This document shows positions 8,572 through 17,991 of a DNA stretch of 64,000 nt, piece after piece. Within the stretch, counting starts at the first letter, position 1. Every line of letters begins with the position of its first letter. The notes below the pieces were generated by a model. It did not search any database, had not been told where the DNA came from, and saw only the letters and a program-made list of their open reading frames with translations. The stretch is from CAZGSV01 sp964528605. Its GTDB lineage: Bacteria > Armatimonadota > Zipacnadia > CAZGSV01. The stretch covers positions 1-64,000 of the forward strand of contig CAZGSV010000001.1 in the NCBI GenBank assembly GCA_964528605.1. The letters run 5' to 3'. Made by a program: the position numbers and the translations under genes.

Positions 8572-10668
8572 GTGACGACCAATCTCCTCTTGAACCCTTC
8601 GTTCGAAGAGCGCGACGAGAACGGCCCGCTGCACTGGCGCTTCTCGGGTGCGCCTGACTCGCGCGAGGCCACCCTAGCGGCGCCGGAGGCGCACGACGGA
8701 GCATGCGCCATCATGTTCACGCGCCTGCGCGGCTCGTTCGCCTGGACGAGCGACTCCGTGGCCGTCAAGCCGCAGGCGGAGTACGGCCTCACCTGGTGGA
8801 CCAAGACCGCCGGCGAAGAGCCCTGGCACTGGAGTTACTACGCGGAGCACTGGGTGCGCATCTTCTTTCTCGACGAGCGCGGACGCCAGGTCGGACGCGC
8901 CGAGCGTCGCCTCCGCTGCATCGGGAGCGACGGCTGGGTGCAGGGGTGGCTCAAATGCCGCGCGCCTCAGGCCGCGCAGGCCGCGCGCGTGCAGTTCTTC
9001 TTCTGCTGCGACATTGAGACCGACGGCCAGGCTCTGATTGACGACGCCTGCTTCCAAGAGATCGTCCCCCTCCAGCCCTCGCCCGAACACGCGGTCCTGC
9101 GCTGCCGGATGGTGGAGGAGGCGACCGGCGCGCCGCTGCTCGCGCGCTGCTACGTCCGGCCGGAGGGCGGCGACCACCTCGTGCCCAAGTACTGCTACTG
9201 GGCGGAGGTGGACGGCCTGGCGTTTCACCCGCTCGCGCCCGAGTTCGAGCTCCAAGTTCCCGCGGGCAAGGGGCAGGTCGAATGCGTCCGCGGGCTGGAG
9301 TACGAGATCTGCCGCGCGCAGTACCAAGCAGCGTCGGGCGAGATCAGAGAGTTGACCTTGCCCATGCGGCGCCGCTTCGACTTGCCTTCGCGTGGCTGGC
9401 TGGGCGGCGACCAACATCATCATCTCTTCTTCCACCGCGGCACCCGCCACCCGCAGATGACTATTGACGACGTGATGGCCATCGCTCAGGGCGAAGGCCT
9501 CAACTTCCTCTCCTTCCAGGGCGAGATCACGGAACTGCTCGCGCACCTCCACCAGCACCCCACCCATCGCGCCGAAGGCTTCGTGGGCGAAGTCGGCCTC
9601 GAGACGGTGAGCGACTTCTACGGCCACATGAGCCAAATCTACGTCACCGCGCTGCCCGAGTACCAGCCGCTCAATGGACAGTCGGGTATGCCCATGCATC
9701 GGGTCACCTGGCCGCCGAACGTCACCGTCGTGCGCCATATGCGCGAGCGCGGCGGCGCCAGCGTCTACTGCCACCCGTTAGACGGCTTCGCGCCGGGAGC
9801 AATCCTCGAAGGCATTGCCGACGGTAAGAAAATGCTCTGCGCTCGCGAGTGGCCCATAGACCTGGCTCTCGGCGAGACGCCCGGCTGGGATCTCATCTGC
9901 GAGGAGCAACCGGACAGCCACAAGCATAAGATGCAAGAGTACTACCGGATGCTCAACCTGGGCTTTCGCTTCGGCGTTACCGGCTCCACCGACTACTACT
10001 GCGACCAGGCGTGCGGGTACCCGGGGGCCAATCGCACATACTGCCATGCCGACAGCCTCGACTTCGCTTCCATCGCCGCTGCCTACCGCCGAGGCGCGAC
10101 CTTCTGCACCAACGGGCCGCTGCTGCTGCTCAAGGTGAACGAGGCCGAGCCCGGCGACGAGGTGCGCCTGAAGCCAGACGATGCCTTGCGGGTGAGCGTC
10201 GAGGGCTTCTCCTTGTGGGGCATCGGCCGCGTTGAGATCGTCGTCAACGGCCAGGTCGTGCACACGTTTCCGGCCGACGAAGAGGGCAAGGTGACGGGCG
10301 CCTTCGAGTTCCGACCGGAGCGCTCTTGCTGGCTCTGCGCGCGCGCATTCGGCCCCGGCCACCGGCTGGTTCACATGCGCGACATCGCCGAGGAGAGCCA
10401 GACTGAGGAGGGCCAGTTCGCTCACACCAGCCCGGTCTACCTCACGGTCGAGGGCAAGCCGCTGCTCCCCAAGCGCGAGGACGCGCTCTACTATGCTCGC
10501 TGGGTCGAGGCCGCGATGCAGGCGGTCGAGGCCAGGTCGGACCTGTTCGCCAAAGACGTCTGGGGGTCCAAGCCCAACCCGGAGGAACTCAAGCGCCGCG
10601 TCCTCGAGGAGTTCGAGCGCGCACGGCAGGTGTTCCTATCGCTGGCCGAGCAGCGCCCGGACAGTTAG
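8572..10668 (+). CDS. CehA/McbA-like PHP-fold metallohydrolase with N-terminal sandwich domain
   Basis: A 698-residue protein with GTG start 8572. Residues 1-170 look like a carbohydrate-binding-type beta-sandwich (LLNPSFEERDENGPLHWRFSG opening, aromatic-rich). The central part carries a PHP-like metal site: GGDQHHHLFFHRGTRHPQMT near residue 280, VYCHPLDGF near 400, and GSTDYY near 472. It is followed by YRRGATFCTNGPLLLLKVN, the hallmark ending of the CehA family. No clear signal peptide. CehA members hydrolyse carbamate or phosphate esters, but most relatives in soil and gut bacteria are uncharacterised and sit with sugar-degradation genes, as here. Confidence 0.8.
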   Translation: MTTNLLLNPSFEERDENGPLHWRFSGAPDSREATLAAPEAHDGACAIMFTRLRGSFAWTSDSVAVKPQAEYGLTWWTKTAGEEPWHWSYYAEHWVRIFFLDERGRQVGRAERRLRCIGSDGWVQGWLKCRAPQAAQAARVQFFFCCDIETDGQALIDDACFQEIVPLQPSPEHAVLRCRMVEEATGAPLLARCYVRPEGGDHLVPKYCYWAEVDGLAFHPLAPEFELQVPAGKGQVECVRGLEYEICRAQYQAASGEIRELTLPMRRRFDLPSRGWLGGDQHHHLFFHRGTRHPQMTIDDVMAIAQGEGLNFLSFQGEITELLAHLHQHPTHRAEGFVGEVGLETVSDFYGHMSQIYVTALPEYQPLNGQSGMPMHRVTWPPNVTVVRHMRERGGASVYCHPLDGFAPGAILEGIADGKKMLCAREWPIDLALGETPGWDLICEEQPDSHKHKMQEYYRMLNLGFRFGVTGSTDYYCDQACGYPGANRTYCHADSLDFASIAAAYRRGATFCTNGPLLLLKVNEAEPGDEVRLKPDDALRVSVEGFSLWGIGRVEIVVNGQVVHTFPADEEGKVTGAFEFRPERSCWLCARAFGPGHRLVHMRDIAEESQTEEGQFAHTSPVYLTVEGKPLLPKREDALYYARWVEAAMQAVEARSDLFAKDVWGSKPNPEELKRRVLEEFERARQVFLSLAEQRPDS

Positions 10669-10678
10669 GCCCGGCGGC

Positions 10679-11227
10679 CTACGTGCCCTGGGCCAGGCTC
10701 ACCCGCTGCCGCGCGTCGGGGTCCGCGCACACGCGCAGGATTTCGCCGTAGTAGAGGCGGTGGAAGTTCCCCTCAGGATAGCAGTCGGCGCCAACGTCGG
10801 CGCTGAGGTTGGCCCCCTCGACGTTGGTGAAGCCGCGCACGCGGCACTCGTAGTGAATCACGCATTGCTCGATGAGGGCCGACTTGACCCTCTGCCCCGG
10901 CACTGCCCTCAGGCCCCTCTCGGCGAACTTGTCGCGGTCCCGGCCCGAGACGGTGCCGCAGAACTCGGCCACGGCGACTAGGTCCGCCGGCAGCACGTTC
11001 ACCGTGAAGTCCCCGGTGTGCTCGATGCACTCGAAGGTGTAGCGCGAGAAGCGCACCGGGACCACGAACACCGGCAGGCGCCACATGATGCCGATCTGCC
11101 CCCAGCCTATGGTCATCGCGTTCGGTTTCCCGTTGGGCGCGACCGAGGCCAACAGTAGGCCCTCGTGGGCGAGCGCGTGAAGGGTTTCGGCGACATACTC
11201 GTGCGGGCTACCTTCGATCTTCGGCAT
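10679..11227 (-). CDS. Flavin reductase-like FMN-binding protein
   Basis: From the ATG at 11227 (9 bases after AAGGAGG) the protein is 182 residues. HEGLLLASVAPNGKPNAMTIGWGQIG, VPVRFSRYTFECIEHTGDFTVNVLP and EFCGTVSGRDRDKFAERGL match the split-barrel flavin reductase domain (RutF/HpaC/DIM6 type), which binds FMN and either supplies reduced flavin or acts as an FMN-dependent oxidoreductase. An in-frame TTG three codons upstream touches the ribosome site and is less likely. It ends 10 bp from the convergent CehA-like gene. Confidence 0.88.
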   Translation of the reverse strand: MPKIEGSPHEYVAETLHALAHEGLLLASVAPNGKPNAMTIGWGQIGIMWRLPVFVVPVRFSRYTFECIEHTGDFTVNVLPADLVAVAEFCGTVSGRDRDKFAERGLRAVPGQRVKSALIEQCVIHYECRVRGFTNVEGANLSADVGADCYPEGNFHRLYYGEILRVCADPDARQRVSLAQGT

Positions 11228-11338
11228 CCGATGCAACCTCCTTGGCGGTGCTAGCGCAGCTACCTATCAGAGGCAGGCCGCCGCGCGCAAGCGCCTTGGG
11301 CGCAGGGGCGTCGCTTCGCAGCGCGCCGGGACTGGGTT

Positions 11339-11365
11339 GTAGGGGCCGCATCTTATGCGGCCCGC
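11339..11365. repeat. GTAGGGGC-family extragenic palindrome overlapping the SGNH gene end
   Basis: GTAGGGGCC is followed by an 8-bp perfect stem, GGGCCGCA/TGCGGCCC (11343-11363), with a five-base loop. The TAA stop of the minus-strand SGNH hydrolase (11353-11355) lies in the loop, so the last residues of that protein are encoded by repeat sequence. Confidence 0.75.
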
Positions 11366-12654
11366 GACGCCTGAGGGAAGAACGACAGCAGCGCATCCAC
11401 GAAGATCTTATGCCCGCGGTCGTCCGGATGGTTGATCCCATTGGCCAGCAGCGTCTGGTACGGGATGCCCAGCAGGCGCACGTTCTGCCAGGCAAGCGAC
11501 ACGTCGGCCAAGCCCACCTGCCTCTCCGCCGCCGCCTGCCGCAGGGCCTGCGCCGCGGGCCCGAACTTCTCCATCCACTCCGGCATCATCAGATGCGGCG
11601 TGATGATGATGACCTCGCCGCCACGTGCGCGGATGCGGTCCACCAGTGCGGTGTAGTTCTCCCGGATCTTCTCCGGCGGCCAGAACATATCGTTCACGAA
11701 CTCGATGCAGACGAGGTCGGGGTCGTAGGCGAGCACATCTTTGTCCAGGCGCTCGAGGCCGAGGTCGGAGTTGGTGCCGCCGATCCCGGCATTGACGACG
11801 TTGACCGTGGCAGAGGGGAAGCGCCGGCGAAGTTCAATGCCGAAGCGGTCCACGAACCGCAGCTCCGGTTTGGTCGCGTCGCCGCCGGCCGTCACGCTGT
11901 CGCCGAGGAACACAATCGTGACCGCGCCCCCGGCCCGCAGTTTCGCGAGGGTGTTCTTGACCGCCGCCTGCTGCTCGGGAGTCTGTCCGGGAGGGGCGAC
12001 CTCGTTGGTGCGGATGGGATAGACGAGATCGGCGGTTACTGCCGTCGTGTTGAAGGGGAGGTAGACGTTGGCCAGGGGCGCGGCGTTTTCCGGAAGAGCG
12101 GGCGGCTTGGGGCAGACCTTCTCCGGCGTCCCCGTCACGAGAACGGCTTGACCATCCGGCAATAGCGCCACGGCGTCTATGCGCTCCAGGCCTGCTACAT
12201 AGTCCACATAGACGGTGGCGCCGGGCGGGATGCTGCCCTCCCCAACGCGCCCGAGCGAGCCCCACTTCTCGTCCAGAAGGTAGTCGGCACCGAGGGCATA
12301 GGTCTTAGCCTCCGCCTCATTCGGACTCGAGCGCACGACGACCGAACCAGGCAGAAGGCAGTCGCGCAGAGTGTGGTAGGCGTAGGGGCTCATGCAGCCG
12401 GGCAGGCGCGTCCCCGCGAACCACTGCTGCGGAGCCTCATCGCCGATCGCTATCGGTTGGGCCTTGAACACCTCTTGGTTCGCCGGCGCAAGCGCAATGC
12501 TGAACGATCTCTGAGAAGACTCGCCTTCGACAACGGGAGCCAGGACGCGCACCGCCATCGAGGCCGGCTCAGTGGGCAACACTTGCCACACCGACAATGC
12601 GTCCGGGGCCAGCGAGGGCGCCACCGCCACCATGAGCGTTAGCGGGATGAGCAT
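11353..12654 (-). CDS. Secreted SGNH/GDSL-type hydrolase
   Basis: A 433-residue protein with a short N-terminal signal (MLIPLTLMVAVAPSLAPDALS). Residues 20-240 form an uncharacterised domain. The SGNH catalytic domain occupies roughly 245-430: VTIVFLGDSVTAGGD (block I Ser), NAGIGGTNSD (block II Gly), CIEFVNDMF (block III Asn) and GINHPDDRGH (block V His). The Asp that normally precedes this His appears as Asn (LLANGINHP), so the triad may be altered. Such enzymes deacetylate or de-esterify polysaccharides. The ribosome site is modest. The 3' end runs into a palindromic repeat that supplies the stop. Confidence 0.8.
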   Translation of the reverse strand: MLIPLTLMVAVAPSLAPDALSVWQVLPTEPASMAVRVLAPVVEGESSQRSFSIALAPANQEVFKAQPIAIGDEAPQQWFAGTRLPGCMSPYAYHTLRDCLLPGSVVVRSSPNEAEAKTYALGADYLLDEKWGSLGRVGEGSIPPGATVYVDYVAGLERIDAVALLPDGQAVLVTGTPEKVCPKPPALPENAAPLANVYLPFNTTAVTADLVYPIRTNEVAPPGQTPEQQAAVKNTLAKLRAGGAVTIVFLGDSVTAGGDATKPELRFVDRFGIELRRRFPSATVNVVNAGIGGTNSDLGLERLDKDVLAYDPDLVCIEFVNDMFWPPEKIRENYTALVDRIRARGGEVIIITPHLMMPEWMEKFGPAAQALRQAAAERQVGLADVSLAWQNVRLLGIPYQTLLANGINHPDDRGHKIFVDALLSFFPQASRAA

Positions 12655-12727
12655 CTCAGCACCTCCAACCGGAGCAGTGACGCCAAGCAGTTGCCGACCA
12701 GCGCGCCGGAGGCGAAGCCCCCGCCGC

Positions 12728-14482
12728 TCATTCCAGATCCACCGCGCCGGAACGCGTCTCGCCGAACTCTATGCCCGGCAGCCAGGCCCAGACGGCCATG
12801 GTGTAACGACCGTCTTGGTTGCACAGAGCCCAAGCGTTGAGACGAAGCCGGGCGCCGCTTATGGGAGGTGCGATACCGAGATGGGCCAGAGGAATGGCCA
12901 CCTCGGCGCCCCAGCCCTGCTCATCCACGCTCACGCGGCCGGGCTGCGGCAACTCCCAGTACTCCTCGGTGCCGGCGACGTCGTCGGCGCGTCCGACCTT
13001 CACAGTGCCGCTGGCCACCAGTTGGACCTGGTAGAAGACCGAGTGGTCGGTGTCGTTGTCGAGGAGAATGAGCGCGCGATCTCTCCTTGCCGGCGGCACA
13101 CTCACGCGGGTTCCCAGGTAGAGGTTGGCGTCGTCGTGCGAAAGGAAGACCCGCGGCGCCGAGGTGGACGCGCTGCCGTTCTGCAGAGCAAAGTTGTCGA
13201 GAACCGCAGCGCCCTGCCACTCGTTCTCTTCCAGCACGCCGTCTATGGTCGGTGGAGTCTGGGCGCGGGGGCAAACCACGCTCTTCTCAACGCCGAGCCC
13301 TCGCTTGAAGGCGAAGGTCTTGCCCGGGTGAACGGGCGCGGTAGTCGTGTAGTACGGCGGAGGATTGGCGCGCTTCGGGTCGGACAGCGCCGCCGTGAAG
13401 CGCAGTTCCGTCGTCCCGCCAGGCGCCAGCGAGTATTCCTGCGCTTGCGGGTAGATGACCCAGTTGGCCCCGGGCACGACCCACTGCACCTCGCCGGCCT
13501 GAACCTCATCGAGCGGATTCCTGAGGGTCAGGACTATCGCGCCGTCCTCCAGCCCCTTGGAGTCCACGCGCACAACGGCAGGCGGGAGCAAGTCCTCGTA
13601 GATGGTGTCGAACGCTTCCCGGTCGCTGGGGATCACGAAGTTGGGGGGCTCGATGGACCCAGGCCTGATCACTGCGACCCTCAGTTCCGGGCCCTCAACG
13701 TTGATCAGGAGGTAGTGGTAGAAGCCGCCGGTGGCCTCATTAGCGTCCAGTTCGGCGCCCGCCCCGCCGGTGACGATGTGCGGTATCCCAGCGGGAGTAT
13801 CGTACTCGTATCCATGCGTATGGCCGCCGACGACTAGGTCAACGCCGTACTTGACGAGAAGCGGCTGAACCTCTTGCTCCCAACCGGGCCGGTCGTCGTC
13901 GTAGGACCAGAAGGGCACGTGCATGAGCGCGATGATGTGCTCGGCGTCTTGGTGGTTGGCCAGGTCCTGCTCGAACCACGCCATCTGCGAGTCGGGGAAA
14001 GGCTTGCCTTCCACACCGGGGTTGGAGTCGAGGCAGACAAAGTGGCAATTGCCGTAGTCAAAGGAGAAATAGGTGGGGCCGAAGAGTTCGTTCCAGATTT
14101 GCAGGCTCTGATCGTCCCAGACGTCGTGGTTGCCGACGATGGGATAGTAGGGCACCTGAGTCTGGTTGACCACGCGGACGAACTCGTCCCACTCGGCGCG
14201 CACCATCTGCTCTTCGCTCTCGTAACCCAGGATCAAGTCCCCCAGGCCGAGCACGAGAGCGGGCCGCAGTATCTCCAGTTCGCGGATGATGCGCTTGAAG
14301 ACCTCCGGCTGCCGGATGGGGACTCCCCCTCGGTTGTCGCCGGCGATGGCGAAGGTGAAGGACTTGAGTCCGGGCGCCGGATTCGTGGTGGGCGGTGGCT
14401 GGATGCCGGCCAGCGCGGCGCCGCACAGCGTCGCCACAGCCATCACGATCAACGCAATTGTCCAGGGTAGCGCTCTCCTCAC
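12728..14482 (-). CDS. Secreted calcineurin-like metallophosphoesterase with C-terminal CBM9-like domain
   Basis: The start chosen is GTG 14482, 9 bases after GGGAGG, giving a 584-residue protein whose first residues (RRALPWTIALIVMAVATLC) form a signal peptide. The phosphoesterase domain shows GDNRG, LGLGDLI, GNHD, ALMHVPF and GGHTHGYE in order, the five metal motifs of the purple-acid/calcineurin superfamily. A beta-sandwich linker follows. The C-terminal 180 residues, opening with TPPTIDGVLEENEWQGA and YLGTRV, look like a CBM9/DOMON-type sugar-binding domain. The likely role is extracellular phosphate-ester hydrolysis tethered to carbohydrate. Confidence 0.87.
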   Translation of the reverse strand: MRRALPWTIALIVMAVATLCGAALAGIQPPPTTNPAPGLKSFTFAIAGDNRGGVPIRQPEVFKRIIRELEILRPALVLGLGDLILGYESEEQMVRAEWDEFVRVVNQTQVPYYPIVGNHDVWDDQSLQIWNELFGPTYFSFDYGNCHFVCLDSNPGVEGKPFPDSQMAWFEQDLANHQDAEHIIALMHVPFWSYDDDRPGWEQEVQPLLVKYGVDLVVGGHTHGYEYDTPAGIPHIVTGGAGAELDANEATGGFYHYLLINVEGPELRVAVIRPGSIEPPNFVIPSDREAFDTIYEDLLPPAVVRVDSKGLEDGAIVLTLRNPLDEVQAGEVQWVVPGANWVIYPQAQEYSLAPGGTTELRFTAALSDPKRANPPPYYTTTAPVHPGKTFAFKRGLGVEKSVVCPRAQTPPTIDGVLEENEWQGAAVLDNFALQNGSASTSAPRVFLSHDDANLYLGTRVSVPPARRDRALILLDNDTDHSVFYQVQLVASGTVKVGRADDVAGTEEYWELPQPGRVSVDEQGWGAEVAIPLAHLGIAPPISGARLRLNAWALCNQDGRYTMAVWAWLPGIEFGETRSGAVDLE

Positions 14483-14572
14483 GATGCGTGACCTCCCTTG
14501 CGCGCGTATCCTAAGCCTTAGCAGGGGGCGGCGCAAGAAGTGAGGCGCCGGTGAGGGCGGCGCGCGAGAACG

Positions 14573-14857
14573 CTAGGCCATGCGACGAAGGCGCTCGATT
14601 GCCTCTTCCGGCGTCAGACCTTCGATGGCGAAGGCCTTGTCGCGGGAACGCTCGCCGCGCACCAGCGTGACCGCGCCGCGCGGCACGCGAAGCGCTCTCG
14701 CGAGCAGTTCGATGCAGGCGCGGTTCGCCTTTCCCTTTTCCGGGGGGGCGGCGACGCGCAGCAGCACCGTGCCGTCGGCACCGAGTTCGATGCCCTCGCG
14801 TTTCGCCTTTGGCTGGACGCGCGCCTCCATCGAGGCTCGGGGCGAGGGAGCGTTCAT
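14573..14857 (-). CDS. DUF167/UPF0235 (YggU) family protein
   Basis: This 94-residue protein matches the YggU family: VQPKAKREGI, LLRVAAPPEKGKANRACIELLARAL, VTLVRGERSRDKAFAIEGL. The family is small, single-domain and of unknown function, and is often encoded beside yggT, as in this cluster (yggT is about 2 kb upstream on the same strand). The ATG lies 46 bp after the CPBP gene stop. Complete length for the family. Confidence 0.9.
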   Translation of the reverse strand: MNAPSPRASMEARVQPKAKREGIELGADGTVLLRVAAPPEKGKANRACIELLARALRVPRGAVTLVRGERSRDKAFAIEGLTPEEAIERLRRMA

Positions 14858-14902
14858 CTTATTGGAGATGCTACCGGGCCTGACTGCGAAAGCAGCAGCG
14901 CT

Positions 14903-16342
14903 TCACGCGGCGGCGACCCTCATGGCCCCGAAAACCATGGCGAACTGCATGGCGTTGAACGCGCCGTGGCAGACCACGCAGGGCCAGACGGACCCGCTCT
15001 TCTCGTACAGGGCGCACAGCCCGGCGCCCAGAACCAGTACCGGAAGGAAGGCAATCGCGCTCATGTGCAGGAGCGCGAACAGGGCCCCGTTGAGCAGCAT
15101 GGCATAGCCGGCGCGCAGGTGCGCGCGGAAGCGCGGGTAGACGAAACCGCGGAAGATGACCTCCTCAACGAACGGAGCAACGACTATGCCCAACGCGAGC
15201 AGAGAGATCATCGCCCACAGCGGTTGCCGCTCCGCCAGCGCCTCCATCACCGGGTGCCACAGTGGCTCGCCGCGCACCAGCGGCATCCAGAACACCCCCA
15301 CCACCTGCACCGCGAGCGCGAGCGCGAACATCCAGGGTAGGCCCCAGCCGAACGCGCGGCTGACCCGAGTTCGAACCAGTCCTACGTCCTCGGCGTGCAC
15401 GCGCTGCCAGGGATACATTACGTTGAGCACATAGAGTGCCGTCAGCACGGCCGCGCCGATGTAAGCGCCAGCGAGCAGCACCACCAACTCGTGCGGCTGT
15501 CTGGTAGGGGCCGCCCCGCCCGGGAGCGCGCGCAGTAGCAGCCCCAACAGGAAACTCACCAACGCCTGAGAGAACGCCAGCACCACCACGATCTCGAACG
15601 CGCTCCAAATGCCGCCGGCCAGAACGCCCGACTTGCCCGTTCCCGCCCAACCGGTGGTGCGCCAGCGAGCCAGAATCCAGACCCAGGCCAGCAGCCCCAG
15701 TGCCAAGAGGCCCAGGCCCGCCATTCCCAGAGGCAAGACCAACTTCAGGGTTCCGACAGCCCTCTCGCGCAGCAGCGTGGCATACTCGCTGGCATGGACC
15801 TGGTCGCCGGTCGCCAGCGCCACCTCCTGGGCCAGGAACAACCCGGTCAGGTTGCGCTGATGGGCGCGCTGCCAGCGCATGAAGGCGCGCCCGTCCTCCG
15901 CGCTCTTCTCGAACAAGGCTCCTTCAACAAGGGGGGCGACGCGCCATTTTGACCTGCGCGAGACCGTCCGGCGGGCCTGCTCGAGGGTGGCACGGGCAGC
16001 CTCGCGCCTGCCCATCAATAGGTGCAGTGAGGCTAGGCGCAGGTACGGGATTTCGACTTCCTCGGGCTGCACTTCCTCGCCCGGCTTGGGAGCGGCGGTG
16101 AGCAGGAGGTAGCCCTGATTTGCGGTGCTATCAAGTGAGGTCAGGAGGTAACCGCCCCCCGGCACCCGTGCGGCGCCGTACCTAACCGCGATCATGGCGT
16201 TCAGTGCCACATCGGCCGCGAACGACTGCACCACGGGCGGCTGGCGTTCCTCTTTCACGCGAGCGCTCTGAAGGGCAACGAATACCACCAGCAGCCCCAT
16301 GATGAGGACAGCCAAACGCCTGAAGGGGCCGGGCGAACTCAT
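14903..16342 (-). CDS. CPBP-family intramembrane metalloprotease with long N-terminal region
   Basis: A 479-residue protein. An N-terminal membrane anchor is followed by a soluble region of about 160 residues with TPR-like helical pairs (LRLASLHLLMGRREAARATLEQA). The C-terminal half is a multi-span CPBP (Abi/CAAX-like) domain: VEEVIFRGFVYPRFR near residue 395, containing the EExxxR motif, LLNGALFALLHMSA, and CHGAFNAM supplying the second His and Asn. Such proteases act on membrane peptides or lipid-modified proteins. It lies 6 bp from divIVA in the division-type cluster, so a link to cell-envelope growth is plausible but inferred. Confidence 0.87.
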   Translation of the reverse strand: MSSPGPFRRLAVLIMGLLVVFVALQSARVKEERQPPVVQSFAADVALNAMIAVRYGAARVPGGGYLLTSLDSTANQGYLLLTAAPKPGEEVQPEEVEIPYLRLASLHLLMGRREAARATLEQARRTVSRRSKWRVAPLVEGALFEKSAEDGRAFMRWQRAHQRNLTGLFLAQEVALATGDQVHASEYATLLRERAVGTLKLVLPLGMAGLGLLALGLLAWVWILARWRTTGWAGTGKSGVLAGGIWSAFEIVVVLAFSQALVSFLLGLLLRALPGGAAPTRQPHELVVLLAGAYIGAAVLTALYVLNVMYPWQRVHAEDVGLVRTRVSRAFGWGLPWMFALALAVQVVGVFWMPLVRGEPLWHPVMEALAERQPLWAMISLLALGIVVAPFVEEVIFRGFVYPRFRAHLRAGYAMLLNGALFALLHMSAIAFLPVLVLGAGLCALYEKSGSVWPCVVCHGAFNAMQFAMVFGAMRVAAA

Positions 16343-16347
16343 GCGCG

Positions 16348-16869
16348 CTAGCCCGTATCCGCAGCGGCGTCGGTCTGCACCGGCACGTTCTCCGGCTCTG
16401 GCGGCTCGGCGCGCTGCTCCGAGTGCCCATTGCCCTGCAGCATCTGTTGATAGGTGGCGAGCAGGCCGACGAACTCCGCCTCAAAGCGCGCGCGCAGGCG
16501 CACCAGGTGCTCGGACTCCTCGCGGTAGCGCTCCACCTGGCTGCGGGCGTCACGCACGATGTCCTCGCCTTCGCGACGGGCCCGGTCGAGGACGGACTGA
16601 GCCTCCCGCAGGGCCTGTTCCCGCCGTTCTTCCGCCGACCGCTCGGCCAGCACCAGGGCGTCCTTCAAGGTGTCCTCCATGGAGCGGTAGCCCTGGAGTT
16701 GCTTCTGGAGTTCCTCGGCTTCCTGACGCAGGCGCTTGTTCTCGGTAAGCACCTCCTCCAGTGCCGCCGCGACCTGCTCCCGGAAGGCTTCCACCTCGCG
16801 ACGCGAATACCCGCGGAAGCCGCGCGGAAACTTGCGGTTGGCGATATCAACCGGCAGGATGTTCTCCAT
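16348..16869 (-). CDS. divIVA: DivIVA-domain coiled-coil protein
   Basis: A 173-residue protein. MENILPVDIANRKFPRGFRGYSRREVEAF matches the N-terminal membrane-curvature-binding DivIVA domain. A long coiled coil from about 30 to 145 follows (VLTENKRLRQEAEELQKQL and EERREQALREAQSVLDRARRE), then a short disordered tail. DivIVA proteins mark cell poles and septa and recruit partners. The gene sits between yggT and the CPBP protease, downstream of sepF and proC, the usual Gram-positive-type arrangement. Confidence 0.92.
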   Translation of the reverse strand: MENILPVDIANRKFPRGFRGYSRREVEAFREQVAAALEEVLTENKRLRQEAEELQKQLQGYRSMEDTLKDALVLAERSAEERREQALREAQSVLDRARREGEDIVRDARSQVERYREESEHLVRLRARFEAEFVGLLATYQQMLQGNGHSEQRAEPPEPENVPVQTDAAADTG

Positions 16870-16884
16870 AGAGGGCTGCCCCCT

Positions 16885-17151
16885 TTACCGCATCAAGAGC
16901 CAGGTGACGACCCGTCGCACAATCTCTATTGCCGCAAAGATGGCCACCGGCGAGATATCCAGCGGCAAGTGCCGCTGGAGTGGTGTGAGGACGCGCCGAA
17001 CGGGCTTGAGCATCGGGTCCGTGAGGGGCAGCACCAAGCGTGCGCCTGCGCTGTAGGGGCTGAGGTCGAACCAAGAAATGAGCAACCGCAGAAAGAGGAC
17101 GACGTAGAAGGCGCAGCAGATGAGGTTAATCAGCCCGACGACAAGTCCCAT
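16885..17151 (-). CDS. YggT family membrane protein
   Basis: An 88-residue protein with two hydrophobic spans (LVVGLINLICCAFYVVLFLRLLISWF and ISPVAIFAAIEIVRRVVTWLL) and the family motif DPMLKPVRRVLTPL between them. YggT proteins are linked to cell division or osmotic tolerance and normally lie between sepF and divIVA. Full length for a single-repeat YggT. The stop is 15 bp from the divIVA ATG. Confidence 0.9.
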   Translation of the reverse strand: MGLVVGLINLICCAFYVVLFLRLLISWFDLSPYSAGARLVLPLTDPMLKPVRRVLTPLQRHLPLDISPVAIFAAIEIVRRVVTWLLMR

Positions 17152-17157
17152 TTGCGC

Positions 17158-17991
17158 TCACTTCTCTTTTGCCTGAGCCTGCTCTGTCATTTCCTTGGAG
17201 CGCCGCGCCGCAGCCACCACTGCCTGAAAAGCCGCGGCGCGCAGTCCCCCGTTCTCCAGGGCCTCGAGCCCGGCCGCCGTGGTGCCGCCGGGAGAGGTTA
17301 CCATATCCTTAAGTGCGGCGGGATGGTACTGGCCCTCGAGCACCATTTTCGCGGCGCCGAGGACCGTCTGGGCGCTCAGGTTCAGCGCCACACCGCGAGG
17401 AAGCCCCGCGCGCACGCCGCCGTCGGCCAGGGCCTCGATGAATACCGCCGCGAAGGCAGGGCCGCTCCCGCTCAGCCCTGTTACCGCGTCCATCTGGTCT
17501 TCTGCGACCTCCACCACTAGCCCCATGGTACCCAGTATTCCCTTGACCAACTGCACCGTCTCGGGCGCAACTGACCCGCCGGCCGAAAGAGCGAAGGCGC
17601 CTGCCCCCACGAGCGCCGGCGTGTTAGGCATGACCCGCAGAACGCTGGTCTGCGGCGGCACCTGGGCCTGTATCACCGAGAGGGGCACCCCGGCCGCCAC
17701 GGAGACCACGACTTTCGGCTGGCTCAGCGCCGGCCCCATCTCCCCTAGCACCTGAGTCACCAGATTGGGCTTGACGGCGAGCAGGATAAGGTCGGCCTTC
17801 TCGGCGCCGGCTCGATTGCCTTGTACGGGCACCAGGCCGGTCTCGTTTTGGAGCGCTTGGGCGCGTTCGACTAGGGGGTCGTAGCCGAGGAGATGTCCGG
17901 GACTGAGGAGCGCTGCTTTAGTGAGTCCGCGGGCCAGTGCTCCCCCCATGGCCCCCAGGCCACTGATGAAACAGGTGCGCTGCGCTACCAC
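17158..17991 (-). CDS. proC: Pyrroline-5-carboxylate reductase
   Basis: A 277-residue protein matching ProC, which reduces pyrroline-5-carboxylate to proline with NAD(P)H. It has FISGLGAMGGALARGL (dinucleotide loop), LLAVKPNLV, VMPNTPALVGAGA, GLSGSGPAFAAVFIEAL, and a C-terminal MVTSPGGTTAAGLEALE substrate-binding helix region. The GTG start overlaps the sepF stop, so it is translationally coupled. proC inside the sepF-yggT interval is common in several phyla. Confidence 0.95.
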   Translation of the reverse strand: MVAQRTCFISGLGAMGGALARGLTKAALLSPGHLLGYDPLVERAQALQNETGLVPVQGNRAGAEKADLILLAVKPNLVTQVLGEMGPALSQPKVVVSVAAGVPLSVIQAQVPPQTSVLRVMPNTPALVGAGAFALSAGGSVAPETVQLVKGILGTMGLVVEVAEDQMDAVTGLSGSGPAFAAVFIEALADGGVRAGLPRGVALNLSAQTVLGAAKMVLEGQYHPAALKDMVTSPGGTTAAGLEALENGGLRAAAFQAVVAAARRSKEMTEQAQAKEK

